This document shows positions 53,056-62,264 of a stretch of 64,000 nucleotides of DNA, piece after piece (position 1 is the stretch's first letter; each line of letters begins with the position of its first letter). The stretch comes from Rhizobium sp. R635. GTDB taxonomy: Bacteria > Pseudomonadota > Alphaproteobacteria > Rhizobiales > Rhizobiaceae. The notes under the pieces were generated by a model. The model was given only the letters and a program-made list of their open reading frames with translations, was not told the origin of the DNA and did not search any database. The stretch is taken from positions 1 through 64,000 of the forward strand of contig NZ_LOKX01000009.1 in NCBI RefSeq assembly GCF_002211285.1, in the 5' to 3' direction. Both the position numbers and the translations under genes were made by a program.

Positions 53056-55383
53056 TCACTCAATACTATCGGTGCCGATCTTGATGTCGCCGAGGGTGCG
53101 GAAGGTCAGTCGCGCGCCGATCGTCCAGTCGCTTCCCGACTCGTCGTCGGAGTCCCTCGTATCGGTATAGGCGATCGTAAAGATCGTGCATTCGTCCTCG
53201 TAGGTGAGGCCGAGCGTGCGGCGGCTGAGCACGTCATTGTTCAGATCCCAGGCGACGCCGCCGAAGATCGACCAGTAGTCCTTGAACTTGATGCTGCTGT
53301 TGGTCTGGATCTCGTCGTTATCGTCGGCAAAGCCATAGGCCGGTTGCGCGCTGAGATGGGTGTAGGTCACCCGCGAGGAGAAGGTGTCGTTCTGGTAAGC
53401 CGTCGTCAGGTCGCCGCGGCGGAAATCGAAATCCTTCTCGTCCAGGCGATAGGAGGCGGTCACGGAAACGCCGAACGGTGTTTCGACGCCACCGAGGCCG
53501 ACATAATCGGAGCGGGAGGTCTCGAGGCCTGAATCCGCGCCGACATTGACGAGGTCGCTGGTCGCGAACGAGTTCTGGCCGGCGATCTGATACGACTGGC
53601 CGAAGATGCCGTGCAGCTTGTAACCGCTGTCGAAGGTGCCGGTATACTGAATGCCGACATTGGCGCGGGTGCCGCCTTCGACACGGTCGTAGCCTGAGAA
53701 CTTGTCGCGGTCGAACAGCGATGTGGCGTCGAAGACGAAGCTCTGCGCATCTTCGTTCGGCAGCCGTCCGGCAAGCTGCTCGTCGGGGCGTGCATAGATC
53801 TGCGCGATCGGCTCGAGGATATGGGTGCTGTTGTCGGTCGTCATCAGGATCGGATAACGCATCTCCAGCCCGGCGGTGAACATCGAACGGGTGGCCGAAT
53901 TGCCGTCATAGTAGTTGCCGGCGTAGCCCGTGGGGTCGTCCATGTTCAGTGCGAAGGCGTCGCCGCGGGCAGCCAGCAGCGGCGTGATCACCAGACCCGT
54001 CGGCGTGACGTAGGTACGCTTCCACTGCAGTTCCCCGGTCAGGCGCGAGGTCTGTCCCTTCAGGCCGCGGAAGCGGTCGAAGCCGTCGACGGTATAGAAA
54101 TCGTCATGGGTGCGCGAAATGTTCGTGAAGTTGACATCGGCAGAAAGCTCGCCGCCTGCAAGAGGCTGCGGCGCTACGTAGTGATAGTCCATCGCGGGAT
54201 AGACGATCGCCTGCTTCTTTTCGGCCGTGTTCTTCCGATCCGCATCCTGAACGTCGAAATAGAACGCCCGCATGTCGAAATAATTGCGCTTCCCAAGCCC
54301 GGTCAGATAGATCTGGTTGGTGCGCGGTGTCCCGCTCAAGCCGCGCAGCTTGTAGGTTTTCGAGAAATTGTTGTCGCTCTGCATCATGACGTCCCAGCCG
54401 AACGTCCAGCGCGGATTGATCCGGAATTCGGCCTTCGACGCCACCATGCCGCGCTGCTCGGCTTCGGCATCGCTGGTGCCGGAGGTGAAGTTGCCGGGAT
54501 TTGCCTGGTCTATGCCCGCGACGCGCAGGATATGTGTGCCGTTTTCAAAACGCTGGCGGAATTCGCCTTCGACGAGGAAACCCTGAGCGGTGTAGCCCGT
54601 GGCAGTGACCGTCGCGTCCATGCTCGGCGAGATCACGTAATAATAGGGAATGGAAAGACCGAATCCGAGATTCTGCGACAGGCTCATCGTCGGAAAGAGG
54701 AAACCCGACTTGCGCTTCACCGTGTTATCGGGAACTTCGATGAACGGCACGAAGGCGATCGGATAGCCGAGCAGCTCGAATCGCGCCCGCTCCAGACGGA
54801 TCGTGTGCGTCTCGCCATTCTGGATGACGCGTTTCGCCTTCACCTGCCAGAAGGGCGCGCGCTTCGGATCTTCGGCGCAGGGAAGGCAGGCCGTATAGAC
54901 GCCTTTATTGAGGATCATCTTCGTGCCGCCGACCCGCTCGCCGCTTTCGGCGACGATACGCGTGTTGTCGGAGGTTTCGATCCGCAGCGAGTTCAGGAAC
55001 CCGTCGGCGAAATTGTCGGTCACGTCGAGATTGTCGGCGTAGATTCGGTTGCCGTCGGGGCTGACCAGCTCGACATTGCCGAGCGCCATCATCCGGCCGG
55101 TCTTCTGATTGTACTCGACCTTCTGCGCGACCATTTTGTAGCCGCCATAATTGATCTGCACGCCACCGACCGCCGACACCAGATCGGCATCGCGGTTATA
55201 GACGAGCTCATTGGCGGAAAGCATAAGCTTTGCGCCTTCGGGAATCTTGTTTCCGATATTTTGTTCAGGGGTAGTGGCCTGGCCGTAGGAGGCCGGGACG
55301 CTGCCGAAATAGGAACATAGAGTCGCACCGGCAAGCAGGGCAACCAACTGTTTACTAAAATACTTGCGGTCGCCTGCCGCCAC
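53056..55383 (-). CDS. lptD: LPS-assembly outer-membrane protein LptD (GTG start)
   Basis: A 775-residue outer-membrane protein inserting lipopolysaccharide into the outer leaflet. A signal peptide (about 1-34, KQLVALLAGATLCSYFG to YGQ) is followed by the periplasmic OstA/LptA-like domain (SANELVYNRDADLVSAVGG, ADNLDVTDNFADG) and a large beta-barrel with the family stretches YFVISP-like YYYVISPSMDATVT and a RTLGLTYEDECTIF C-terminal part. The GTG at 55383 overlaps the lptG TAG by one base (TAGTG), which fixes the start; an upstream frame exists only as lptG shadow. Two cysteines near residue 165 could form a disulphide. Confidence 0.92.
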   Translation of the reverse strand: MAAGDRKYFSKQLVALLAGATLCSYFGSVPASYGQATTPEQNIGNKIPEGAKLMLSANELVYNRDADLVSAVGGVQINYGGYKMVAQKVEYNQKTGRMMALGNVELVSPDGNRIYADNLDVTDNFADGFLNSLRIETSDNTRIVAESGERVGGTKMILNKGVYTACLPCAEDPKRAPFWQVKAKRVIQNGETHTIRLERARFELLGYPIAFVPFIEVPDNTVKRKSGFLFPTMSLSQNLGFGLSIPYYYVISPSMDATVTATGYTAQGFLVEGEFRQRFENGTHILRVAGIDQANPGNFTSGTSDAEAEQRGMVASKAEFRINPRWTFGWDVMMQSDNNFSKTYKLRGLSGTPRTNQIYLTGLGKRNYFDMRAFYFDVQDADRKNTAEKKQAIVYPAMDYHYVAPQPLAGGELSADVNFTNISRTHDDFYTVDGFDRFRGLKGQTSRLTGELQWKRTYVTPTGLVITPLLAARGDAFALNMDDPTGYAGNYYDGNSATRSMFTAGLEMRYPILMTTDNSTHILEPIAQIYARPDEQLAGRLPNEDAQSFVFDATSLFDRDKFSGYDRVEGGTRANVGIQYTGTFDSGYKLHGIFGQSYQIAGQNSFATSDLVNVGADSGLETSRSDYVGLGGVETPFGVSVTASYRLDEKDFDFRRGDLTTAYQNDTFSSRVTYTHLSAQPAYGFADDNDEIQTNSSIKFKDYWSIFGGVAWDLNNDVLSRRTLGLTYEDECTIFTIAYTDTRDSDDESGSDWTIGARLTFRTLGDIKIGTDSIE

Positions 55384-56471
55384 TAGCCATCCTCCTGATG
55401 AAGCAGAATAGTCGCGCCCAATGCCGACGCGACGATCACCGGTATCCACGTCGCCACGAAAGGAGGCACGACTCCACTGCTTCCGAATGCTTTTACAAGC
55501 ACGGTGACGACATAAAGCACGAAGCCCGCGAGGATGCCACCCAGAATCACGGAGCGGGATTGGTTGAACCGGCTAAATTTTAGGGACACTGTTGCAGCAA
55601 TGAGAGTCATCGCCACCAGCAGCAATGGCTGGGACAACAGGGAGTTGAATTGGGTCTCCAGCGCCTTGGTTGAGATGCCGAAGGACTTGGCCGCCGCAAT
55701 GCGGTTGGAAAGGTCAAAGAAACCAATTGTTTCCGGCGCCGTCAGCCGCTCCTGGACGAAGTCCTGTTTCAGATTGGTGCGAAGTTGAACCGAAGCTTTA
55801 CGCACGGGGATTTCGCCAGGCTTGCGCTCTACGACGGTGTTAAGCTGCCAGTAACCATCTTCCAATTTCGCCGTGGCGGCGTCCTGTCTCAGAATGACCT
55901 GACCCTTTGAATCGAAATGGATCAGCACGGCATCGACCAGTTTGGTTCCGTTCTCCTGAACCGTCTGGGCGCCGATGATGACATCGTCCCGGCCGCTGAT
56001 CTGGCGCAGCCACGGAATCTGCGGCGCCTTGCGCAGAACCGCATTCTCGCCGCGCCAGTCGGATTCGACGAGAAGCGCCTGGCGCTGCCCCCAGGCGGCA
56101 AGCGGATTGAGCGCCGCCATCGTCAGCACCCCGAGCACCAGAGAGCCGAGGATGAAGGGAAACATGAACTGCCAGACGGAGATGCCGGCTGCGCGCGTAA
56201 CGACGAGCTCATATTTGCGGTTGAGCCCGATCAGCACCGTCATGCCGACGAAGAGCGTGATGAACGGCACTGTTTGCTGCAGGATGAGCGGCAGGCGAAC
56301 GGCAGTCATCAGGATGCCGCCGCCGATCGTATAGCCGGGCAGGCCGGACATGCGCCCCGCCGTCTCGCTGAAATCGAGGAGGAAGGCAATGGCCGACACG
56401 CCGATCAGGAACCAGCCCGTCGTCGCAAGATAGCGGCGAAAAAAATAACGCGACAATGTGCCGAACATCAT
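55383..56471 (-). CDS. lptG: LPS export ABC permease LptG
   Basis: A 362-residue inner-membrane subunit of the LptB2FG exporter. Helices lie near the N-terminus (GTLSRYFFRRYLATTGWF onwards) and the C-terminus, flanking a periplasmic beta-jellyroll domain. PLVLVAMTLIAATVSLKFSR-like features and ALNPLAAWGQRQA are family-typical. It overlaps lptF by four bases and lptD by one, so lptF-lptG-lptD is a coupled unit. The ATPase LptB is encoded elsewhere. Confidence 0.92.
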   Translation of the reverse strand: MMFGTLSRYFFRRYLATTGWFLIGVSAIAFLLDFSETAGRMSGLPGYTIGGGILMTAVRLPLILQQTVPFITLFVGMTVLIGLNRKYELVVTRAAGISVWQFMFPFILGSLVLGVLTMAALNPLAAWGQRQALLVESDWRGENAVLRKAPQIPWLRQISGRDDVIIGAQTVQENGTKLVDAVLIHFDSKGQVILRQDAATAKLEDGYWQLNTVVERKPGEIPVRKASVQLRTNLKQDFVQERLTAPETIGFFDLSNRIAAAKSFGISTKALETQFNSLLSQPLLLVAMTLIAATVSLKFSRFNQSRSVILGGILAGFVLYVVTVLVKAFGSSGVVPPFVATWIPVIVASALGATILLHQEDG

Positions 56472-57649
56472 TGGGCAGTGCCCCCGCCGGTCCGGCCTGC
56501 GGCTGCAAGCAGCCTCTCCTGCATCCGTCTCCAGAAAGACGACACCCGGTCCCGGATGAACGAAGGCATGACCAGTCGCTTGTGCAGGCTGAGGAAGACG
56601 ATCGAGACGATACTGCTGACGATCGGAATCCCGTAAAGGACGGCGATATATTCAGGATCGGTGTCGATCTGATTGGCCGCGTAGAAGGCCGCCCAGCGCA
56701 GCGCGAAAGCATAGGTGAGCGCGCTGACCATCGGATGCAGCCGGGCTTCGCGATGCGAGCGCGCGTCGCCGGCGATCGCCAGGGAAAACAGTGCGAAGAC
56801 GACCGGCAGAATCCAGTCCGTCAGCCGCCGGTGCAGCTCGGCGCGGTAGCTCAGCGGCCGGATCGTATAGTCCTTGTCGGTCGGATCAGGGTTGAGCAGG
56901 AACCACAGGTCCCGGTCGCTGGCACGCAGCGTCGCCTGACCGCGATTTTCCGTCATGTCCGAGAGGTCGAAGGAATAGGAATCGAAATTGATGACCGAGA
57001 CGTTGCCGTCAGGCGTTTTGCGGTGAACCTCGCCGTCATGCATGATCAGCGTGGTGCCCTTGTCGTCGACGGCGCCTTCCTTGGCATAATAGATCAGTTC
57101 GTACGCCGGATCGCGCTCGTCGGCGACGAACAGACCTTTCAGCATGCGGCCGGCCATGCGCTGCGAGATCTGCACATAGAGGCCTTCATCGAGCTTGCGG
57201 AAGGTCTTTTCCTCGATCACCGAGGAGAGAAGGTCGGCATAGGTCTCGGCGATCATCTGGCGAACCACCGTCTTTGCCCTGGGCTCGACGATGTTGTCGA
57301 CGAAGAAGGAAAAGACGCTGATGACGGCGGCAAGCAGCAGGATCGGACGAATGAGAACGCTTCGCCGTGCCCCCGCCGCATCGATGACGGTGAGCTCGGA
57401 ATCGTTGTTCATCGTCGTCAATGTCTGCGTGACGGCAATGACGAGGGCGAAGGGCAGCACGACGGGAATGATCGACGGCAGGATCATCGTCGCAAGCTTG
57501 GCGAACGAACCGATAGACTGGCCGCTGTCGGTGACGAGGTTGATGCGCTGCAGAACCTGTGTCGTCCAAATGATCGCCAGCACGGGCAGCAGGGCCACGA
57601 GAAACATCTGGCCGACGCGCCGCAATATGTATGTCTCGAGTAGTTTCAT
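56468..57649 (-). CDS. lptF: LPS export ABC permease LptF
   Basis: A 393-residue partner of LptG, with the same plan: N-terminal helices (MKLLETYILRRVGQMFLVAL), NNDSELTVIDAAGA in the coupling region, a periplasmic jellyroll domain and C-terminal helices. Start at ATG 57649, the family N-terminus; the extra 27 codons upstream are not conserved-looking. It is first of the lptF-lptG-lptD unit. A run of T-rich sequence separates it from the PAP2 gene upstream on the same strand. Confidence 0.92.
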   Translation of the reverse strand: MKLLETYILRRVGQMFLVALLPVLAIIWTTQVLQRINLVTDSGQSIGSFAKLATMILPSIIPVVLPFALVIAVTQTLTTMNNDSELTVIDAAGARRSVLIRPILLLAAVISVFSFFVDNIVEPRAKTVVRQMIAETYADLLSSVIEEKTFRKLDEGLYVQISQRMAGRMLKGLFVADERDPAYELIYYAKEGAVDDKGTTLIMHDGEVHRKTPDGNVSVINFDSYSFDLSDMTENRGQATLRASDRDLWFLLNPDPTDKDYTIRPLSYRAELHRRLTDWILPVVFALFSLAIAGDARSHREARLHPMVSALTYAFALRWAAFYAANQIDTDPEYIAVLYGIPIVSSIVSIVFLSLHKRLVMPSFIRDRVSSFWRRMQERLLAAAGRTGGGTAQ

Positions 57650-57749
57650 GCCGGCCCTTGAAAGCACCTGCTCGCCCAAACGGCTTTGCAGGAGAATCCC
57701 TCTACGCTCTTTGTCGCGCTTTTGCGACAAGCTGGTGTCAAAAATTCAT

Positions 57750-58523
57750 TCAAATTTCAGAATTTTTTTGGCCCTGTTGCGACTCAGTTAATGCCAGCAG
57801 CGCGGCGAAGATGACAAGCGAGGAAAGCCATCCGAGGACGACATCGGAAAGGTAGTGGGCGCCGAAGGATAGCCGTAGCGCCGGCGTCAGGATCGAGATC
57901 GTGGCCACGGGCGGAAACAGCGCATAACGCAGGGATTTCGGAACGAAGAGGAGAAGGCAGAGGAGCCAGCCCGCGCTTGCCGCCTCGCCGGAGACGAAGG
58001 AGCAGTTCGAGACGCATTTGCCGGCAAGCGAGCCTGCCTCGGCGAAATGCAGCGTACCGCCGAAAATGTCGGTCTGTAGGGGCCGCGGCCGGCCCCAATG
58101 TTCCTTCAGGATGACATTGACGAGCAGCACCGGCCCGATCAGCAGCGTCCCGAGCGCGACTTTGAGTTTGCGAGCCCGCTCGGCGTTAAAGGTCGCGCCA
58201 TGCTGTTGATAACATTCGATAAGTTTCCACAGCATCACGATCGCCACCACATAGGGCAGACGGAAGAAGATGGTGCGCATCAGGTCGAGGATCGCCTCGT
58301 CGCGATAGGGAAAACCGCCGCAGAGGCTGTCGGCGGCGGCAGTCGCGTCGCAATCCGCGGCCACGAAAAAAAGCCGGGAAAAATAAATGTCTATTCCGGG
58401 AAAGGCGCGGAATAGGAGAAGCAGCGCCCACCACGTCCAGAACAACAGCAGGAATGCACCGAAAGTCGTTTTCGGCAGGCGGATTGCCAGGCCCCGCCAT
58501 CGATTTTTCGAAAAAATTGTCAA
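57750..58523 (-). CDS. PAP2-type phosphatase, possible lipid A phosphatase (TTG start)
   Basis: A 257-residue membrane protein with about six helices and the three PAP2 phosphatase motifs: KEHWGRPRP (K-x6-RP), SFVSGEAAS (variant of PSGH, with Glu for His) and LRLSFGAHYLSDVVLG (SR-x5-H-x3-D variant). Members include LpxE and LpxF, which remove lipid A 1- and 4'-phosphates; Rhizobium lipid A lacks both. Its position next to the lpt genes makes LpxF an attractive but unproven identity. The frame has no early ATG and an in-frame stop closely upstream, so TTG 58523 is the likely start. Confidence 0.78.
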   Translation of the reverse strand: MTIFSKNRWRGLAIRLPKTTFGAFLLLFWTWWALLLLFRAFPGIDIYFSRLFFVAADCDATAAADSLCGGFPYRDEAILDLMRTIFFRLPYVVAIVMLWKLIECYQQHGATFNAERARKLKVALGTLLIGPVLLVNVILKEHWGRPRPLQTDIFGGTLHFAEAGSLAGKCVSNCSFVSGEAASAGWLLCLLLFVPKSLRYALFPPVATISILTPALRLSFGAHYLSDVVLGWLSSLVIFAALLALTESQQGQKNSEI

Positions 58524-58667
58524 CGCGAATATCTACGAAACTGACGAAAACATGGAGGCCTTGGTGGCCGCGGGCGACCATAACAATTGTCGCAAGCCAT
58601 TGACAGACCCGCCAAACGCGAAATTATCCGCGAGGAATGGATCTCAAAGAATCCCAGCGGAGAAGAC

Positions 58668-60158
58668 ATGTCAGCAAAGTTCGAAATTTCATTCTCAAAG
58701 TCGGCCAAGCTCAACGGCGGCCTGGCGATTCTGCTGAAGACGGCGGAGGCCGAGAGCGCTGCGGGCGTTGAAGCAGCCGATCCGGCAGGCGTGGTCGCCA
58801 AGGCTGCGAAGATTGGCCGTTTCTCCGCAAGATCGATGGCCGCGCTCGATATCTTCGCTCCCGAAGGCGCGCCCGTCGATCGCATCGTTGTCATCGGGCT
58901 TGGCAAGGCCGCCGAACTCACTCCTCATGACTGGCTGAGGGCCGGAGGCGCTGCCGCATCGAAAATCAAGAATACCGACAGGACCGCCGTCTTCATCGAT
59001 GTTCCCGGCCTTAAGGCGAGCGCGCGGGCAGCCGCCGATTTCGCGCTCGGTTTGCTGCTGCGCGCCTATAGCTTCGATACCTATAAGACGAAGAAGAACG
59101 ACGAGGACGAGAAGCCGGCGAAGTCAGTCAAGGTGACGATCGTCACCGCCGATCCTGCCGGCGCCAAGAAGGCGTTTTCCGATTCCGAAGCGGTTGCCGG
59201 CGGCGTCAATCTTGCCCGCGACCTCGTCAACGAACCGCCGAACGTGCTCGGCCCCGTCGAGTTCGCGGCCAAGGCGAAGGATCTGGAAAAGCTCGGCGTC
59301 GAAGTGGAAATCCTGACCGAGCGGGAAATGCGCCGTCTCGGCATGGGCGCGCTTCTCGGCGTCGCGCAAGGGTCCGTGCGCCCGCCGCGTCTTGCGATCA
59401 TGCAGTGGAAGGGCGGCAAGGCGAAGGATCGTCCGATTGCCTTCATCGGCAAGGGCGTCGTCTTCGACACAGGCGGCATTTCGATCAAGCCGGCCGCCGG
59501 CATGGAGGAGATGAAGGGGGATATGGGTGGTGCAGCCGCCGTCACCGGCCTCATGCATGTGCTCGCCTCCCGCAAGGCCGCCGTCAACGCTATCGGCATC
59601 ATCGGCCTGGTGGAGAACATGCCTGATGGCAACGCCCAGCGTCCCGGCGACATCGTCACCTCGATGTCCGGCCAGACGATCGAGGTGATCAACACCGATG
59701 CCGAAGGCCGCCTCGTGCTGTGCGACGCGCTCTGGTACTGCAATGATCGTTTCAAGCCGCAGTTCATGATCAATCTCGCCACGCTGACCGGCGCGATCGT
59801 CGTGGCGCTCGGCAATGTGCACGCGGGCCTGTTTTCCAACGACGACCAGCTCTCCTCCCAGTTGACGGCGGCCGGCCTTTCCACAAACGAAAAGCTCTGG
59901 CGCATGCCGCTCGGCAAGGACTACGACAAGCTGATCGACAGCAAATTCGCCGACATGAAGAACACCGGCGGCCGGCAGGCGGGCTCGATCACGGCGGCGC
60001 ATTTCCTCAAGCGTTTCGTGCAGGATACGCCCTGGGCGCATCTCGATATCGCCGGCACGGCGATGGGCTCGCCGCAGGACGAGATCAATCAGTCCTGGGG
60101 GTCCGGCTTCGGCGTTCGCCTGCTCGACGAGCTCGTTCGCGCGCATTACGAATCCTGA
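58668..60158 (+). CDS. pepA: Leucyl aminopeptidase (cytosol aminopeptidase, M17)
   Basis: A 496-residue two-metal peptidase removing N-terminal residues. The family signature [12 protein letters not shown] is present, with the metal-binding [19 protein letters not shown] upstream and [10 protein letters not shown] near the end. The N-terminal domain is less conserved. Start at ATG 58668 has GGAGAAG upstream. Its stop overlaps the holC start by one base (TGATG), indicating coupling. Confidence 0.95.
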   Translation: MSAKFEISFSKSAKLNGGLAILLKTAEAESAAGVEAADPAGVVAKAAKIGRFSARSMAALDIFAPEGAPVDRIVVIGLGKAAELTPHDWLRAGGAAASKIKNTDRTAVFIDVPGLKASARAAADFALGLLLRAYSFDTYKTKKNDEDEKPAKSVKVTIVTADPAGAKKAFSDSEAVAGGVNLARDLVNEPPNVLGPVEFAAKAKDLEKLGVEVEILTEREMRRLGMGALLGVAQGSVRPPRLAIMQWKGGKAKDRPIAFIGKGVVFDTGGISIKPAAGMEEMKGDMGGAAAVTGLMHVLASRKAAVNAIGIIGLVENMPDGNAQRPGDIVTSMSGQTIEVINTDAEGRLVLCDALWYCNDRFKPQFMINLATLTGAIVVALGNVHAGLFSNDDQLSSQLTAAGLSTNEKLWRMPLGKDYDKLIDSKFADMKNTGGRQAGSITAAHFLKRFVQDTPWAHLDIAGTAMGSPQDEINQSWGSGFGVRLLDELVRAHYES

Positions 60159-60607
60159 TGACGGACGTTCTCTTTTACCATCTGACGGAATCGAAGCTGG
60201 AAGACGCGCTTCCGCCGCTCATCGACAAGAGCGTCGAGCGCGGCTGGCGCGTCGCCGTCCAAATGAAGGAAACCGCGCGGCGTGACACGCTGGATGCCCA
60301 TTTATGGACCTATCGGGAGGATAGCTTCCTGCCGCACGGCACGGATGAGGCTGATTTCGCTGAGGATCAGCCCGTTCTGCTGACCGTTTCGGGGGAAAAC
60401 CCGAATGCCGCCACCGTCCGCTTCATCATCGATGGCGCCGAACCGCCGCCCGCCGCGGACTATGAGCGGATCGTTTTCATGTTCGACGGTTATGATCAGG
60501 AGCAGGTCGAAGGGGCGCGTGCGCAGTGGAAGAAGCTGAAAGGCGAGGGACACAACCTCACCTACTGGCAGCAGACACCGGAAGGGCGCTGGGAAAAAAA
60601 GGGCTGA
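60158..60607 (+). CDS. holC: DNA polymerase III chi subunit
   Basis: A 149-residue HolC. The opening DVLFYHLTESKLEDALPPLI and the WRVAVQMKE, LDAHLWTYREDSFLPHG and FMFDGYDQEQVEGARAQWK segments are characteristic. In the replisome chi links the clamp loader to single-strand-binding protein. It is translationally coupled to pepA, a common proteobacterial pairing. Its 3' end is overlapped by the terminator of the convergent gene. Confidence 0.92.
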   Translation: MTDVLFYHLTESKLEDALPPLIDKSVERGWRVAVQMKETARRDTLDAHLWTYREDSFLPHGTDEADFAEDQPVLLTVSGENPNAATVRFIIDGAEPPPAADYERIVFMFDGYDQEQVEGARAQWKKLKGEGHNLTYWQQTPEGRWEKKG

Positions 60608-60621
60608 CGCGTGAGCGTCAG
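60594..60621 (-). terminator. Terminator of the GrpB-like gene, inside the holC end
   Basis: Seven-base stem CTGACGC (60604-60610) and GCGTCAG (60615-60621), loop GTGA; on the minus strand followed by CCC and seven T. The stem contains the stop of the minus gene, and the T-run is the Lys codons at the holC C-terminus. Confidence 0.7.
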
Positions 60622-61169
60622 GCCAAACCGCCTTCCGCCAGAACCTTGTCGATGAAATCCTTCTTTGCGCCGGTATAGGCGGCGCGGCTTTCGGCAAATT
60701 TCTGCGCCAGCCCGATCTTCAGCTCTTCATAGGCCAGCGCGAGCGCAGGATCGTTTTGCAGCCTGTCGCGGAAGAAAATGTTCCGCCGCCAGTTGAAGCC
60801 CTGATATTCGACGACATGGGCGAGATGCGTGCGCGTTTCGCCCGTGATGCCGCGGCCGAAAAGATGGTCGTCGGGCACCATGTCCGTGCCGGCGTAGTCG
60901 TAGCCGATCTCTTCCATCGGCTTGACGCAGGCAAGTCCATCCTCGAAGCGGGGGACGCCGATCATGATGTCGATGATCGGCTTTGCCTTGATACCCGGAA
61001 TGGCGGTGCTGCCGAAATGCTGGATATCGAGCGCGAGGGGGCCGAGCGCGTTGCGGATTCGCGCCTCTTCCAGCAGATAGGCCTCGCGCCATTTGGCATT
61101 GGAGTCGGAAAGCCTGACCGTCAGATGCCGGACGCCCAATCCAAACGATTCATCCTGCTCCTGCTGCAT
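60618..61169 (-). CDS. GrpB/UPF0157 family protein (nucleotidyltransferase-like)
   Basis: A 183-residue protein with the family core LALDIQHFGSTAIPGIKAKP and IIDIMIGV, which resembles a nucleotidyltransferase fold, followed by GYDYAGTDMVPDDHLF and THLAHVVEYQG. Some relatives are fused to dephospho-CoA kinase or to acetyltransferases; the reaction is unknown. It is convergent with holC, sharing its terminator region, and has the sugar dehydrogenase gene upstream on the same strand. Confidence 0.85.
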   Translation of the reverse strand: MQQEQDESFGLGVRHLTVRLSDSNAKWREAYLLEEARIRNALGPLALDIQHFGSTAIPGIKAKPIIDIMIGVPRFEDGLACVKPMEEIGYDYAGTDMVPDDHLFGRGITGETRTHLAHVVEYQGFNWRRNIFFRDRLQNDPALALAYEELKIGLAQKFAESRAAYTGAKKDFIDKVLAEGGLA

Positions 61170-61234
61170 GGAAGCGGCCTTCGAGTGTTAGGCCGCCACT
61201 TTAGCATGTAGCCGGAGCGATGGCATCTGGCCAA

Positions 61235-62158
61235 TCAATCGTGGAAGGCGTCGACGAATTTCCGCTTGCCGAGCATGAAGGCATCGGCGACGTGGCGCAG
61301 CGGCGAGAGATCGACATCCGACTTGCCCGCCTTGATGATCTCGGCGAAGCGGCGATAGAGCGAGGGATACTCCTGTTCCGGTTCGGCGAATGTCAGCGTG
61401 CCGTCGACGGAAAGCTTGGCGCCGCCTTCGGAGAGAACCATCTGGCCGGCCGCCGTTTCCGCGACGATGTCCCAGCTCTGCTTGCCGGTCTGGCGCCAGT
61501 CGAATTCGGCATGAACGGGCAGGCCGGCGGCATCCTGGAAGCGAATGTCGGCAGCGATGGGCGCATCCCGATTTTCGGGGAATTCCAGCACTGCACCGGT
61601 GATGAAGAGCGGCGGCAGGATATGGGTGACGATCGACAGCGCATTGATGCCGGGATCGAAAACGCCGAGACCGCCGGCCTGCCAGATCCAGTCCTGGTTC
61701 GGATGCCAGTGGCGGACATCCTCCTTCCAGATCACATGCACGCTTTTGATCGTGGTCGAGGCAAGAAAGGCCTTGGCGGCCTCGACGGCCGGCGCATAGC
61801 GCGAATGCCAGCTGGCAAAGAGTGATGCACCCTGCTTGGCGGCAAGCGCTTCGAGATCGGCGACTTCGCTGAGCGTCGCGCCCGGCGGCTTTTCCAGGAA
61901 GACGTGCTTGCCGGCGGCCAGCGCCTTATAGGCCGCCTCATAGCGGTATTGCGGCGGCATGCAGAGCGAAACGGCATCGATCGAGGGTTCGGCGTCGAGC
62001 ATCGCGTCGATCGTCGTATAGCTCCGGATGCCTTCGACCGTGCCGTGACGGCTCGCCGTGGCGACGAGCTCGAAATCCGGGTTCTTGGCGATGGAGGGAA
62101 GGTGCTGGTCGCGGACGATCTTGCCGACGCCGACGATGGCGAGGTTGATAGGAGACAT
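61235..62158 (-). CDS. L-arabinose / D-galactose 1-dehydrogenase (Gfo/Idh/MocA family)
   Basis: A 307-residue NAD(P)-dependent enzyme with an N-terminal Rossmann fold (NLAIVGVGKIVRDQHLP) and the EKPPGATL motif (catalytic Lys). The stretch FASWHSRYAPAVE, WKEDVRHWHPNQDWIWQ and GLGVFDPGINALSIVT closely match what I recall of the Azospirillum L-arabinose 1-dehydrogenase, which also oxidises D-galactose. The product would be a sugar lactone, start of a non-phosphorylating pathway. No other pathway genes are adjacent, so the identification rests on resemblance alone. Confidence 0.75.
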   Translation of the reverse strand: MSPINLAIVGVGKIVRDQHLPSIAKNPDFELVATASRHGTVEGIRSYTTIDAMLDAEPSIDAVSLCMPPQYRYEAAYKALAAGKHVFLEKPPGATLSEVADLEALAAKQGASLFASWHSRYAPAVEAAKAFLASTTIKSVHVIWKEDVRHWHPNQDWIWQAGGLGVFDPGINALSIVTHILPPLFITGAVLEFPENRDAPIAADIRFQDAAGLPVHAEFDWRQTGKQSWDIVAETAAGQMVLSEGGAKLSVDGTLTFAEPEQEYPSLYRRFAEIIKAGKSDVDLSPLRHVADAFMLGKRKFVDAFHD

Positions 62159-62264
62159 GGTGTTTCGCTCGAGCCTGTGAAAAGTATGATTTATTGAGCT
62201 TGTTTTAGCAGAAAGAGAAGCGCCGACAAGCTCTCCTCGTCCATTCTATCGCATGATCGCCCGT

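Noticed and set aside
53821..55320. 499-codon plus-strand open frame
   Set aside because: Antisense to lptD; shadow of beta-barrel codons.
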